A DNA stretch of 64,000 nucleotides. Source: Phycisphaerales bacterium (GTDB lineage Bacteria; Planctomycetota; Phycisphaerae; Phycisphaerales; SM1A02). A model generated the notes under the pieces. That model made no database searches. It saw nothing but the letters and a program-made list of their open reading frames with translations, and was not told the origin of the DNA. The stretch covers positions 1 to 64,000 of the forward strand of contig JAQWMQ010000008.1 in the NCBI GenBank assembly GCA_029246705.1, in the 5' to 3' direction. The position numbers and the translations under genes were made by a program. Of the stretch, positions 45,576-54,887 are shown piece by piece (positions within the stretch are counted from its first letter, which is position 1; each line of letters opens with the position of its first letter).

Positions 45576-46175
45576 ATGCCAACATCAACCAAGAAGCAGA
45601 TCTGGCTCCTGCGACATGCGCAGACCGAGTGGAGCGAGAATGGTCGACACACTGGAAGTCGGTCGGATATTCCGCTCACCGAGGAAGGCGAGCGCAATGC
45701 ACGATTGATGGAGCCGGTGGTCTCGAAGCACCCGTTCGAGCTGCTGCTGACGAGCCCGTTGCAAAGGGCACGTCGAACCGCGGAACTCGCCGGCGTACTC
45801 GACCAGACCACCGAGGACCGCAATCTCCTCGAGTGGGACTACGGCGACTACGAAGGCATCACGACCGCGGAGATCCGGAAGACGGTTCCCGACTGGACGA
45901 TCTGGACCAGACCGTGTCCCAACGGGGAGACCGGCGAGGACGTCGCGGCAAGAGCGAGGCGTGTGATCGACCGAGCGATGTCCGTCGAGGGTGACGTCGC
46001 CCTGTTCTCCCACGGCCACTACCTGAGGGTGCTGACGGCGACCTGGCTTGAACTGTCACCGCACCACGGTGCAGACTTCGCACTGGGAACGGGCACCATC
46101 TGCGTGCTCGGCTTCGAACACGAGTACCGCACGATCCATCGCTGGAACGAACGAATAGCCGGCGCCCAGCCCTGA
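45576..46175 (+). CDS. Histidine phosphatase family protein
   Basis: A 199-residue phosphoglycerate-mutase-like phosphatase. The nucleophile His is in LLRHAQTEW near residue 13; TSPLQRARRTAELA (phosphate-binding Arg) is near 60; the acid Glu is in LLEWDYGDYEG near 86; and the second catalytic His is in FSHGHYLRV near 150. Substrates for this branch include small phosphomonoesters such as cobalamin intermediates or sugar phosphates; I cannot choose. The start is fixed by the leaderless-type -10 box. It ends three bases before the stop of the convergent porin gene. Confidence 0.87.
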   Translation: MPTSTKKQIWLLRHAQTEWSENGRHTGSRSDIPLTEEGERNARLMEPVVSKHPFELLLTSPLQRARRTAELAGVLDQTTEDRNLLEWDYGDYEGITTAEIRKTVPDWTIWTRPCPNGETGEDVAARARRVIDRAMSVEGDVALFSHGHYLRVLTATWLELSPHHGADFALGTGTICVLGFEHEYRTIHRWNERIAGAQP

Positions 46176-46178
46176 GAA

Positions 46179-47723
46179 TCAGAAGTCGGTCGTGAGTCGA
46201 AGGCCGAAGATCACCGGGATTGCACTGCCCGAACGGTCACCGGGATCCACGACGACCTGGATGTCGGGGCTCAACTGGCAGGAACCGGTCAGCTGGATCC
46301 GATAGAAGATCTCGAACATCGACTGCTCGGAAACCGTGAATTCAGGCGAGTCGAGCGCACCCGAAGGCTTGGACCAGTTGTAGGCGACGCCGAGGAGATC
46401 ACCCTTTCGACCGAGGGGGTCTTCCAGGCCGATTCCGCAGGAGAACTCCGCCTCGATCGGGGACATGTGCTCTTCGGCCACTCCGCCCTGGGCCCAGATC
46501 CCCAGATTGGAGCTGAGGTGACCCTGGTACTGCAAAGCGATCGAGTTCGAGGTGATTCGCTCCGGAGTGGGTGAGAGGACATCGAGGTTCTGGTTGCTCC
46601 AGATCACCGAAACCGTCGAGGGACCGGCAAAGTCGTCACCGAAAGGCGGAATCACGAATCCAGCCTCGACCGCACCCCAGTAGTAGCCTTCATCCAGGGT
46701 GCTGAACATCGTGTTGGGACTGCCAAGCGAGTCGGTGATCATGGTGTTGATGTACATCCAGTCGGCGGGAACGAACTGAAGAGCCGCTCCGAGCTGGTAT
46801 CCCCCCTGGGAGGGCCCGAGCGTCTGGATGCCATCGAAGGGAGCCGCAAGGAACTGTCGCGACTCGTCGTTGGCCCAGAAGTTCAGGCCGATGTACTGGT
46901 TGGGGTGCACCTTGCCGACCGAGAAGACGATGCGGTCGTTCCAGAATCCCTGCTGGTAGTACAGGAGGTTGAGGGTGGCTGCACCACCGAATTGCCCGGT
47001 GTACAGGGAATCCAGGCCCTGAATGGACCCGACCGATTCGGTGGTGAACTCATTGTTCGGCACTCCGATCTGGTTGCCCTGACGAACCAGGACACCCACC
47101 AGTCCATGCCCGATCTCCGCTTCATCAAGGTGCCCCTCGACGGGATATTCCCAGAGATTCCAGACCAGGTTCACGTCGAGACGACCGGTTCCGTAGTCGG
47201 AACGCGTCCCCGGGATCGGGTCGGTCACGTGCTGGTAGAGCAACGTGTAGTAGATGCCGAAGTTCATCCCCAGGTTGCTCTGGAGGTAGTACTCGATGTT
47301 TCGAATCGGTCTCATGACCGGTTCGAGGGGTGACCCAAGCAAGGGGTTCACGTCGACCCGGCCCAGGGGTGTCGGCCTTTTCACCGAAAAATCAAGCGGA
47401 TGCTCGATGGGTCGCAGGGGAAGCAGTGGACTGGACCCACGGATGGTCTCGATGTTGGAGAGGAACTGGATTCGCTCGAGTCGCTTCAGACCGCGCCAGG
47501 AGCCACCGAAACCCTCGATGGTTCCTGAATCATCCTGTTGGATGATCACTTCGTCCTTGGGAGTTCCCTGGTTGCGCACCTCGTCAGACAGCTCCTTGGT
47601 GACGTCGGGATCATCCTTGGATGTATCGGGTTTCACGTATCCGGGATCATCTTGTGCGCTGCCCGTGGAAGACATGATCGCTGCCATGATCAGGGACGTC
47701 AGAAATACATGAAACCTGTTCAT
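46179..47723 (-). CDS. OprB-family carbohydrate porin
   Basis: A 514-residue outer-membrane protein with signal peptide (FLTSLIMAAIMSSTGSAQ). GGAGG lies eight bases before the ATG at 47723, and a TAAAGT -10 sits near 47762. The body is beta-rich with OprB-like stretches (GMNFGIYYTLLYQHV, VFSVGKVHPNQYI, AAPFDGIQTLGPSQGGYQLG) and ends in the aromatic outer-membrane signal FGLRLTTDF. OprB proteins admit sugars. An N-terminal acidic linker (residues 25-75) precedes the barrel. Confidence 0.83.
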   Translation of the reverse strand: MNRFHVFLTSLIMAAIMSSTGSAQDDPGYVKPDTSKDDPDVTKELSDEVRNQGTPKDEVIIQQDDSGTIEGFGGSWRGLKRLERIQFLSNIETIRGSSPLLPLRPIEHPLDFSVKRPTPLGRVDVNPLLGSPLEPVMRPIRNIEYYLQSNLGMNFGIYYTLLYQHVTDPIPGTRSDYGTGRLDVNLVWNLWEYPVEGHLDEAEIGHGLVGVLVRQGNQIGVPNNEFTTESVGSIQGLDSLYTGQFGGAATLNLLYYQQGFWNDRIVFSVGKVHPNQYIGLNFWANDESRQFLAAPFDGIQTLGPSQGGYQLGAALQFVPADWMYINTMITDSLGSPNTMFSTLDEGYYWGAVEAGFVIPPFGDDFAGPSTVSVIWSNQNLDVLSPTPERITSNSIALQYQGHLSSNLGIWAQGGVAEEHMSPIEAEFSCGIGLEDPLGRKGDLLGVAYNWSKPSGALDSPEFTVSEQSMFEIFYRIQLTGSCQLSPDIQVVVDPGDRSGSAIPVIFGLRLTTDF

Positions 47724-47781
47724 CGGATCGGCCTCCAAGGAGAAGAGTCTCAACCTGATGCACTTTACCGGATGATCCGCG

Positions 47782-48207
47782 TCACGCAGCCGGGTCGCCG
47801 GAGATCGAGACCACGACGGCACGGCTGGAGCGTGCGCGCCGATGCTCCCAGAGGTAGATCCCCTGCCAGGTACCCAGGGCCAGACGGCCGTCAAGGACGG
47901 GTATGGACAAGGAGACATCGGTCAGCAGGGACTTGATGTGGGCCGGCATGTCGTCCGGGCCCTCCTCGACATGGGTGTAGAGGGCATCGCCCTCGGGGGC
48001 CAGACGGTTGAGCCAGTTCTCCATGTCCCGGCGGGCCGAGGGGTCCGCGTTTTCCTGGATGACGAGGCTGGCGGACGTGTGGCGTACGAAGACCGTGCAG
48101 CATCCGCACACGATTCCGGTCGCGTGGACGATGTCGACCACCCTCGACGTGAATTCGTGCAGGCCGGATCCGCTCGTGGGTACCAGGATCTCCTCGACAT
48201 GATGCAT
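47782..48207 (-). CDS. yjbQ: YjbQ/UPF0047-family protein
   Basis: A 141-residue protein of the YjbQ family, in which some members show thiamine-phosphate-synthase activity. The family signature is VFVRHTSASLVIQENADPS near 40-58, then GTWQGIYLWEHR near 112-123 with His and Glu ligands. Start ATG 48207 follows a TACGAT -10 box by six bases. It is divergent from the crotonase gene at 48266, which has its own leaderless-type box; the two -10 boxes are 33 bases apart. Confidence 0.87.
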   Translation of the reverse strand: MHHVEEILVPTSGSGLHEFTSRVVDIVHATGIVCGCCTVFVRHTSASLVIQENADPSARRDMENWLNRLAPEGDALYTHVEEGPDDMPAHIKSLLTDVSLSIPVLDGRLALGTWQGIYLWEHRRARSSRAVVVSISGDPAA

Positions 48208-48213
48208 GCATCC

Positions 48214-48219
48214 ATCGTA
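48214..48219 (-). promoter_or_regulatory. -10 box of yjbQ, leaderless type
   Basis: TACGAT on the minus strand, six bases before the ATG at 48207. Confidence 0.5.
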
Positions 48220-48252
48220 GCGGGATGCCGTTCGCGAATGATCGCTGGTCGC

Positions 48253-48258
48253 TACCCT
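48253..48258 (+). promoter_or_regulatory. -10 box, leaderless type
   Basis: TACCCT seven bases before the ATG at 48266. Confidence 0.5.
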
Positions 48259-48265
48259 GTCGTAC

Positions 48266-49018
48266 ATGCCAGTGAACCTAGACGTCTCCTCCCCGATCGC
48301 CGTGCTCGAACTGGACAATCCGGGGCGCCACAACGCCCTGAACACCGAGATGATCACCGCGATCCGGGAAGCCCTCGACACCATCGAACGTGATCACGAG
48401 GGACCGGTGCTGCGAATCAGGGGCAACGGCCCTTCCTTCTGTTCGGGCTTCGATCTCGACGAGATCGAAGGCGATCGACCGTTGCTGGACCGATTCCTCA
48501 AGGGGCTCTCGGAGCTTTCCATTCGACTGCGGCGGATGGACAAGGTCGTCGTCGCCCAGGTACATGGGAGCGCTCTTGCCGGTGGTTGCGCCTTGCTGAG
48601 TGCCTGCGACCTCGGGTGCGTGGCACCGGACGCACGGATTGGATACCCGGTGCACCAGATCGGGATATCCCCTGCAGTCTCGATTCCCACCCTGGCCAGC
48701 GCCATCGGAAGCAACCGCGCATCGGAACTGATGCTTTCCGGCAGGATCATCGACGGGCGTGAAGCGCACCGGATCGGGCTCGTGCATCATCTTGCTGAAT
48801 CGAAGGATGCACTTCCAGGGCTTGCAGACCGGGTCTGCGACGAGCTTGCTCGCAAGGGTTGGAATGCTCTTGCCGTGACCAAGAACTGGATCAACCGGAT
48901 AATCGGCAGTGATGCAGATGAGCCCTTCGAGGAAACCCTTCAGGCCTCGATCGACACCGGCAGAAGTGATGAAGCCACGAGGATGCTCTCCGTATACTGG
49001 TCGCGTTCAAGGAAGTAG
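48266..49018 (+). CDS. Enoyl-CoA hydratase/isomerase family protein 1
   Basis: A 250-residue crotonase-fold enzyme acting on acyl-CoA. Oxyanion-hole segments are GPSFCSGFDLDEI near 56 and HGSALAGGCALLSACD near 98. At the position of the first hydratase Glu it has Val (IGYPVHQIGIS), while ASELMLSGR keeps a Glu at the second position. So ordinary hydration is uncertain and isomerase, hydrolase or other crotonase chemistry is possible. First of three crotonases in a row, with the second starting 61 bases later. Confidence 0.83.
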   Translation: MPVNLDVSSPIAVLELDNPGRHNALNTEMITAIREALDTIERDHEGPVLRIRGNGPSFCSGFDLDEIEGDRPLLDRFLKGLSELSIRLRRMDKVVVAQVHGSALAGGCALLSACDLGCVAPDARIGYPVHQIGISPAVSIPTLASAIGSNRASELMLSGRIIDGREAHRIGLVHHLAESKDALPGLADRVCDELARKGWNALAVTKNWINRIIGSDADEPFEETLQASIDTGRSDEATRMLSVYWSRSRK

Positions 49019-49078
49019 GGGTCGAAGCCCCCTGCAGGACCGAAGAAGTTCAACGACACAGACAAGGCGAAGGAAGCC

Positions 49079-49828
49079 ATGACCGCAGAACCAATCAAGA
49101 CATCCCACGATGACGGCGTGACGCGGATCACCCTCGACCGGCCCGAAGTCCGCAACGCCATGTCGCCCGAAATGATCGAGCAGCTCAACGAGACCATTCG
49201 TGGCCTGGGTTCGATGGAGGATCTCAGGTCGGTGATCATCCAGGGAAGCGACCCCTGTTTCTGCGCCGGCATGGACCTGAAGACCGCGGGAACCAACCCA
49301 CAGGCCATGCGGGGCATGCTGCGCGGCCTTGCCGACACGATGATCCAACTTCGCAAGCTCGAGGTTCCGGTCATCGCGCGCGTCCAGGGCGCTGCGGTCG
49401 GAGGCGGATGCGGACTGATGACGGGATGCGACTTCGTCGTGTCACACCCGGATGCGAAGCTTGGTTATCCGGAAGTGGACCACGGCATCTGCCCGGCAGT
49501 GGTTGCGCCGTGGCTGGTTCGAAAGATCGGCGGTGGTCGGGCAAGAGCCCTTCTGCTTTCGGGAGGGACGATAACCGGGCAGACCGGCTTCGACATCGGA
49601 CTGGTCTCGCACCTGGTGGCCCGTGAGGAGATCGACCAGACCGTGGATCGACTCGTGGAACGCATTGCCAGGGGCGGAGCAAACGCCCTGGCGGTCACCA
49701 AGCGGTGGCTGAACCAGCTTGAGAACGCGAACCTGGAAGAGGAACTCGGCCAGGGCGCCGATATCTCCGCGGACGTTCTTGCAGGCCCAGAGGCACAGGA
49801 GCGTCTCGCACGGTCACGCAAGCGCTAA
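49079..49828 (+). CDS. Enoyl-CoA hydratase/isomerase family protein 2
   Basis: A 249-residue crotonase. GGAAG precedes the ATG. CoA and oxyanion segments are SDPCFCAGMDLKTAG near 58 and QGAAVGGGCGLMTGCD near 102. It keeps the first Glu (GYPEVDHGI), but the second is Ala (RARALLLSGG), the converse of the preceding gene. It is paralogous to that gene and lies downstream of it on the same strand, probably on the same transcript. Confidence 0.83.
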   Translation: MTAEPIKTSHDDGVTRITLDRPEVRNAMSPEMIEQLNETIRGLGSMEDLRSVIIQGSDPCFCAGMDLKTAGTNPQAMRGMLRGLADTMIQLRKLEVPVIARVQGAAVGGGCGLMTGCDFVVSHPDAKLGYPEVDHGICPAVVAPWLVRKIGGGRARALLLSGGTITGQTGFDIGLVSHLVAREEIDQTVDRLVERIARGGANALAVTKRWLNQLENANLEEELGQGADISADVLAGPEAQERLARSRKR

Positions 49829-49971
49829 ACGCACGCTACACCGGCTCAAAGCATTGGTTTCGGAGAGGGATCGAAGCTATCATGGACGACTCGGGCCAGC
49901 AGACATGATCTGCGGGCTCGATCCGTCGCATCGAACCCGCGAACCGTTCTCTACATGGAATCAGATACACG

Positions 49972-50865
49972 ATGACGCAAGACAAGCTGCATCTCGGTCT
50001 TGACCAGGACGACGACGGCATCACGACGCTTACCCTGACACCGAACCCGACCAACCAACGGGGTGGCGTGGTGGTTCTGGACGAGTGGCTTCTCGATCAA
50101 CTCGAGATCGCCTTCGATCAGATCGAGGCAGGCCCGGCACCGAGCGGTTTCATCCTTGCAAGCGCAAGTTCGAGGGTGTTCATCGCCGGAGCGGACCTTG
50201 CCGAGATCGAGAGCAAGGACGACGTCGAGCTGTTCAGGTACCTGGAGAAGGGCGCACGCGCCTACATCCGCATCACCCACCTCCCCTGCCCGAGCGTGGC
50301 GATCATCGGGGGAAGTGCCCTCGGGGGCGGCCTGGAGATCGCGATGCACTGCGACGGCCTCATCGGGGTCGAAACACCCGCCGGTGAGAAGCCCTACCTG
50401 ATCGGTCTGCCCGAAGCGGGCCTGGGGTTGTGCCCCGGCTGGGGCGGCACCCAGATGCTTCCCGCGCGAATTCCCGCCGCAGACGCCATACGCGCCACGG
50501 CACTGGGCAAGCCCTGGAAGAGCGATGCGCTTCCCTCCGACCTTTTCGACATGGTGGTCGGTGATCCGGCGCTGCTCGAGAAGGCGGCTCGGGTCTGGCT
50601 GCAGGAACATCCTCGAAGCAGGACCTGGGATGTTCCAAGATGCCTCGATGACATGAGTGGAGACGTCCTCACGGTGGCACTCGACCAACTTGAAGGAGAA
50701 CTGCCCGACACCGAATCGGTGCAGGCCGTCCTCGAATGCGTCCGAAGCGGAATGGCAGACGGGTTCCCGACCGGGACCGAATGCGAACGCCGACTGCTCG
50801 TCTCGATCCGACATTCACCCCCAGCACGCAAGAAACTGGAAGCATTCTTTGCTCGGCAGGGCTGA
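49972..50865 (+). CDS. Enoyl-CoA hydratase-like protein 3, longer C-terminus
   Basis: A 297-residue crotonase-like protein. It resembles the N-terminal part of FadB-type multifunctional enzymes (SRVFIAGADLAEIES near 66, GGSALGGGLEIAMHCDG near 120, LPEAGLGLCPGWGGTQML near 143), with the first Glu present. The C-terminal 100 residues are helical and different from the two shorter crotonases. The 144-base gap before it contains TATCAT at 49878. The acyl-CoA dehydrogenase gene starts 51 bases after its stop. Confidence 0.8.
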   Translation: MTQDKLHLGLDQDDDGITTLTLTPNPTNQRGGVVVLDEWLLDQLEIAFDQIEAGPAPSGFILASASSRVFIAGADLAEIESKDDVELFRYLEKGARAYIRITHLPCPSVAIIGGSALGGGLEIAMHCDGLIGVETPAGEKPYLIGLPEAGLGLCPGWGGTQMLPARIPAADAIRATALGKPWKSDALPSDLFDMVVGDPALLEKAARVWLQEHPRSRTWDVPRCLDDMSGDVLTVALDQLEGELPDTESVQAVLECVRSGMADGFPTGTECERRLLVSIRHSPPARKKLEAFFARQG

Positions 50866-50916
50866 GACGACACTCGTCGCTCACCTTGCTCGAACAGGAC
50901 ACATCGGAACAAGAAC

Positions 50917-52857
50917 ATGACAACTGCCGACAGCAACCTGGAAAAGGAACTCAAGAAGGTCTCCCAAAAGGACCGTGAGTACATCAAGAGCGGCCTCGAG
51001 CTCCTGGGTCCGGACCCATCCAAGCTCGGACACATGAAGAACATCTTCTTCGGGAACATCAACCAGTCCCTCGTGTTTCCCTACCCGGAAACCGACCCCG
51101 AGGAAATGGCGCGCTGCGACCAGATGATCGCGCTTCTCGATGAGTACATGCGCAAGGAACATCCAGCGCTGGCAATCGACCGCGACCAGGAGATTCCCCA
51201 GTCGGTGATCGACCGCCTCTTTGAAATAGGGGTGCTCGGCATGACCATCCCCCAGAAGTATGGCGGAAGCGGGCTGGGCATCACCAGCTACAACCGCGTG
51301 CTCAGCAGGATCGGACGCAGCTGCGGTTCGACGGCGGTGCTGGTCTCGGCTCACCAGTCGATCGGCTGCAAGGCGCTGATGTTGTTCGGAAGCGATGAAC
51401 AGAAGGATCGATTCCTTCCCCGCATGGCCACGGACGCCCTTTCCGCGTTCTGTCTCTCCGAACCCAACGTCGGTTGTGACGCCGGCGGGCAGGAGACATG
51501 GTGCAAGCGGTCAGAGGATGGCGAGCACTACATCATCAACGGCGAGAAGAAGTGGGCCACCTCGGGAGCTCTTTCCGGTTTCTTCACGGTGATGGCCAAG
51601 CAGGAGGTCACTGATCCGAAGACCGGCAAGAAGAAGAACAAGGTCACGGCACTGATCTGCACGCCCGACATGGATGGCATCGAGATCTTCAGTCGGAACC
51701 GCTCCAAATGCGGCATCCGAGGCACATGGCAGGCTCGCATTCGACTGACCAACGTCAAGGTTCCGGTTAAAAACCGACTCAATGACGAAGGCATGGGGCT
51801 GAAGGTCGCACTGTCCTGTCTCAACTACGGACGATGCACCCTCTCCGCAGGCATGGTCGGAGCCGGATCCTACGCCTATGAACAGGGACTCAAGTGGGCG
51901 ACCTACAGGTACCAGTTCAACCAACCGATCGGTGATTTCGAGCAGACCCGTGAAAAGCTCGCGCGAATGGCGGCTTACGTCTACGCGATGGAGGCCATGC
52001 TGTACATGACCACGGGCTTCCTGGACCGTGGCGACGAGGACATCATGGTCGAGACCGCCATCTGCAAGGTCACCTGCTCCGAACTCGGATGGCAGGTGCT
52101 CGATGACTGCGTGCAGATCATGGGTGGCGAATCCTGCATGACGGAAAACGAGATCGAGCGGATCTGGAGAGACAGTCGGATCAACCGGATCGTCGAGGGC
52201 GCGAACGAGGTCATGCACCAGTTCATCTGCAACTACGGCGGAAAGAACCTCCTCGAATCACTGCTTGAGATCAAGAACGCACCGTTGAAGAACGTCGCTG
52301 CGGGAATTCGTGTTGCAGCGGAGGTCTTCCTCGGCATCAAGCGCGCTGCTCCGAAGATTGACGCAGTCGATCCATCGCTCGCTCCCCTTGCTCATCGACT
52401 GTCGATCCTCATCAGGGACTTCGGACATGACTACAAGCGGATCGCGGCCGAGCTCAAGGAGAACTTCGCGACCGACCACCTGGCGCAAAGTCGCATCTCG
52501 AAGTCGGTCGTCAACATCCACGGCCTGATCTGCAGCCTTTCGCGACTGGACAAGGACATCAGGAACGGCGTTTCGGGCGAAGATCTCGACCGAGATCGCG
52601 GAGTCGTCGAACATCTCTTCGATCTGTTCGAACACGAGATCGAAAGCCAGCGCAGGGAACTGAGAAGCAACACCGACAAATCAATGCGGGTTGCCGCTGC
52701 GTCTGCACTCAAGTGGTCGGAAACACTTCCTAATTCCGACTACGTGATCCCAGAGAAGACTCCGGTGGATGGAGCGAGGGGCTCCGGCAAGAACATCGAC
52801 CAGTCGATGATCCAGCAATTCGGAGAAGGAACCGTGTTCACAGGCAAGGACTGCTGA
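50917..52857 (+). CDS. Acyl-CoA dehydrogenase, VLCAD/ACAD9-like
   Basis: A 646-residue FAD enzyme that oxidises acyl-CoA to enoyl-CoA. Residues 90-440 form the ACAD core: IPQKYGGSGLGITSYNR near 113, SAFCLSEPNVGCDAGGQ near 172, NGEKKWATSGALSG near 208 and the C-terminal motif DSRINRIVEGANEVMHQF near 420, which holds the catalytic Glu. The extra 200-residue helical C-terminus is the feature of the VLCAD/ACAD9 type, and the first 70 residues form an additional helical cap. It lies within the crotonase cluster, so it may supply their enoyl-CoA substrate. Confidence 0.88.
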   Translation: MTTADSNLEKELKKVSQKDREYIKSGLELLGPDPSKLGHMKNIFFGNINQSLVFPYPETDPEEMARCDQMIALLDEYMRKEHPALAIDRDQEIPQSVIDRLFEIGVLGMTIPQKYGGSGLGITSYNRVLSRIGRSCGSTAVLVSAHQSIGCKALMLFGSDEQKDRFLPRMATDALSAFCLSEPNVGCDAGGQETWCKRSEDGEHYIINGEKKWATSGALSGFFTVMAKQEVTDPKTGKKKNKVTALICTPDMDGIEIFSRNRSKCGIRGTWQARIRLTNVKVPVKNRLNDEGMGLKVALSCLNYGRCTLSAGMVGAGSYAYEQGLKWATYRYQFNQPIGDFEQTREKLARMAAYVYAMEAMLYMTTGFLDRGDEDIMVETAICKVTCSELGWQVLDDCVQIMGGESCMTENEIERIWRDSRINRIVEGANEVMHQFICNYGGKNLLESLLEIKNAPLKNVAAGIRVAAEVFLGIKRAAPKIDAVDPSLAPLAHRLSILIRDFGHDYKRIAAELKENFATDHLAQSRISKSVVNIHGLICSLSRLDKDIRNGVSGEDLDRDRGVVEHLFDLFEHEIESQRRELRSNTDKSMRVAAASALKWSETLPNSDYVIPEKTPVDGARGSGKNIDQSMIQQFGEGTVFTGKDC

Positions 52858-52909
52858 CACGCCACGAGATACGTTGACGGGTGACAAGGATCACCCACAG
52901 GAGGATTCG

Positions 52910-53980
52910 ATGAAGCTGCTTCAACAGATGACCGTCATGGACCACGAACGCGTGGTGTTCCATCAGGATCCTGAAAGCGACCTGCGCGCGATCATTGCCG
53001 TGCACGACACGACCCTCGGCAACGCGCTTGGTGGCACTCGACGCTGGTGCTACGCGTCGGAGGCCGAAGCGATCACCGATGTCCTCAGGCTTTCCGAAGG
53101 CATGACCTACAAGGCCGCAGCGGCAGACCTGGCCATGGGAGGCGCCAAGAGCGTCATCCTCCTCGACACTCCGGCCCAGGACGCCACCGCCGAACAGGCC
53201 CGAGCCATGGGACGGTTCGTGGAGACCCTGGGCGGAGCCTACATCGCAGCCGAAGACGTCGGTGTGAACGAGCAGTTCTGCGACTGGATGGGCGAGGAGA
53301 CCAGCTACGTCATGGGTGGCGTGACGGTCTCACGAGGCGGCAACCCCGCACCCTTCACCAGCCTGGGCGCCTTCAACGCGATGAAGGCCTGCCTTGCCCA
53401 TGCCGGACGACCGGTCGACTTTGCAGGCGTCACCGTGGGAATCCAGGGCCTCGGACAGACCGGCTATCGACTTGCGAAGCTCGTCATCGATCATGGTGGC
53501 GCGGTGATCGGAACCGATGTCAGTCCCCATGCGATCACCAAGGCGGTGAAGGAGCTGGACATCAAGGTGCTCGGCGACGACGAGAGCCTCTTCGAACTCG
53601 ATGTCGACATCATCGCACCCTGCGCGCTGGGAGGCGTGCTTGGCCCGGATCACATCGAGAAGCTCAACGCCCCGATCATCTGCGGCACCTCCAACAACGT
53701 GCTGGTCAATCCCGATCGGGACGGGCAGCTGCTGAAGGAGAAGGGCACGATCTATGCGCCGGACTTCATCGCAAATGCCGGCGGGCTTATCCGGCTGGCA
53801 GGTCTCTACATCGGCCTGACCGAGGACGAGATCGACAAGAAGGTCGAACGCATCGAACAGACCACGCTCGAAGTCCTTTCAGACACGCGAAACTACGCAA
53901 GTGGCTACGACGCCGCCGTGGCGTTCGCTCGAAAGAGGATCGAAGCCGGCGCATGCAAGAGCGTCGGTACGAAGGCCTGA
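52910..53980 (+). CDS. Leucine/valine/phenylalanine dehydrogenase family enzyme
   Basis: A 356-residue NAD-dependent amino acid dehydrogenase that would deaminate branched-chain or aromatic amino acids to 2-oxoacids. GGAGG lies six bases before the ATG at 52910. Motifs: LGNALGGTRRWCY near 41, the catalytic Lys in MTYKAAAADLAMGGAKSVI near 67-82, AAEDVGVNEQF near 115, and the Rossmann GIQGLGQTGYRLAKL near 180. It follows the acyl-CoA dehydrogenase by 52 bases and ends 23 bases before the stop of the convergent GDPD gene. Confidence 0.9.
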   Translation: MKLLQQMTVMDHERVVFHQDPESDLRAIIAVHDTTLGNALGGTRRWCYASEAEAITDVLRLSEGMTYKAAAADLAMGGAKSVILLDTPAQDATAEQARAMGRFVETLGGAYIAAEDVGVNEQFCDWMGEETSYVMGGVTVSRGGNPAPFTSLGAFNAMKACLAHAGRPVDFAGVTVGIQGLGQTGYRLAKLVIDHGGAVIGTDVSPHAITKAVKELDIKVLGDDESLFELDVDIIAPCALGGVLGPDHIEKLNAPIICGTSNNVLVNPDRDGQLLKEKGTIYAPDFIANAGGLIRLAGLYIGLTEDEIDKKVERIEQTTLEVLSDTRNYASGYDAAVAFARKRIEAGACKSVGTKA

Positions 53981-54003
53981 ACGGCAACATCCAGCGGACT
54001 TCA

Positions 54004-54864
54004 TCAGTCGGCCGAAGTCTTCAGCACTTCTCGAATGAAGGCTGGTCGGTTGGTCGTGATGGTGTCGACGCCGCACCCGGCAAGGGCTCGCGCGATCTCC
54101 GGTGAATCGACCGTCCAGACGTTCAGTACCAGCCCGGCGGCATGGCACGTCCGGACGAAGTCGGCATCGACCACCTCGACTCGTGCCTGGACACCGAGAC
54201 CATCCGCACCGCAGGCCGTTGCCCGCGTGAGCAACTCGTCGATCGTCGGACGCCAGACTCCACCCTTCTCCTTGAACGAGTCGAGAAGCAGGCAGGCAAG
54301 CCCGGGGCACAAGGCCTTGGCTGCACGAATCACTTCATCATCGAATGCGATGAGCACCACCTGGTTCAGGTCCAGGGAACTTTCGTCGAGAGCCGCGACC
54401 AGGCCGGGGATGATGGTCGGGCCGGACTTCACCTCGATGAACACCCGCTTGCCGGGAGGCGTCGCCTGCAGGACGGCGGCGAGCTCGGGAACCGGTTCGC
54501 CTCGATACGTCTCGGACATCCACGAACCGGCCTCGAGTGAAGCAAGATCCGACCTCGAAAGCGATGTCACCGCACGCTGATCCCCGACGGTTCGTTCCAG
54601 GGTGGCATCATGCATGCAGATGATCGTTCCATCGAGACAGTGTCGGAAATCGCCCTCGATCCCGTCGGCACCCTGTTCCCAGGCTTCGCTGAAAGCGGCC
54701 AGGGTGTTCTCCGGTGCATCGATCGATGCACCCCGGTGCGCGATGATCTGAGGGTGGTTCACGGCCACGGAATGAACTCCACATCCGGACATGAACAGGC
54801 TGACCAGGGCGACAGAGCCGCAGCGCACACGGGAACCGGCGATACCGATTGGAGACGTATCCAC
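54004..54864 (-). CDS. Glycerophosphodiester phosphodiesterase, probable lipoprotein
   Basis: A 286-residue GDPD-type TIM barrel that hydrolyses glycerophosphodiesters to glycerol 3-phosphate and an alcohol. The GTG start at 54864 gives a lipoprotein signal (VALVSLFMSGC). Catalytic motifs are IIAHRGASIDAPENT near 41, GIEGDFRHCLDGTIICMHD near 68-86, IEVKSG near 143 and VNVWTVDS-like LNVWTVDSPE near 246. The -10 box TACCCT lies seven bases before the GTG and overlaps the -10 of the divergent gene at 54888. Confidence 0.86.
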   Translation of the reverse strand: MDTSPIGIAGSRVRCGSVALVSLFMSGCGVHSVAVNHPQIIAHRGASIDAPENTLAAFSEAWEQGADGIEGDFRHCLDGTIICMHDATLERTVGDQRAVTSLSRSDLASLEAGSWMSETYRGEPVPELAAVLQATPPGKRVFIEVKSGPTIIPGLVAALDESSLDLNQVVLIAFDDEVIRAAKALCPGLACLLLDSFKEKGGVWRPTIDELLTRATACGADGLGVQARVEVVDADFVRTCHAAGLVLNVWTVDSPEIARALAGCGVDTITTNRPAFIREVLKTSAD

Positions 54865-54871
54865 ACACCAC

Positions 54872-54877
54872 AGGGTA
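54872..54877 (-). promoter_or_regulatory. -10 box of the GDPD gene, overlapping the opposite promoter
   Basis: TACCCT on the minus strand, seven bases before the GTG at 54864. Confidence 0.5.
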
Positions 54878-54881
54878 TCGT
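54876..54881 (+). promoter_or_regulatory. -10 box of the GGT-like gene, overlapping the opposite promoter
   Basis: TATCGT six bases before the ATG at 54888. Its first two bases are shared with the minus-strand TACCCT. Confidence 0.5.
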
Positions 54882-54887
54882 GGTCTC

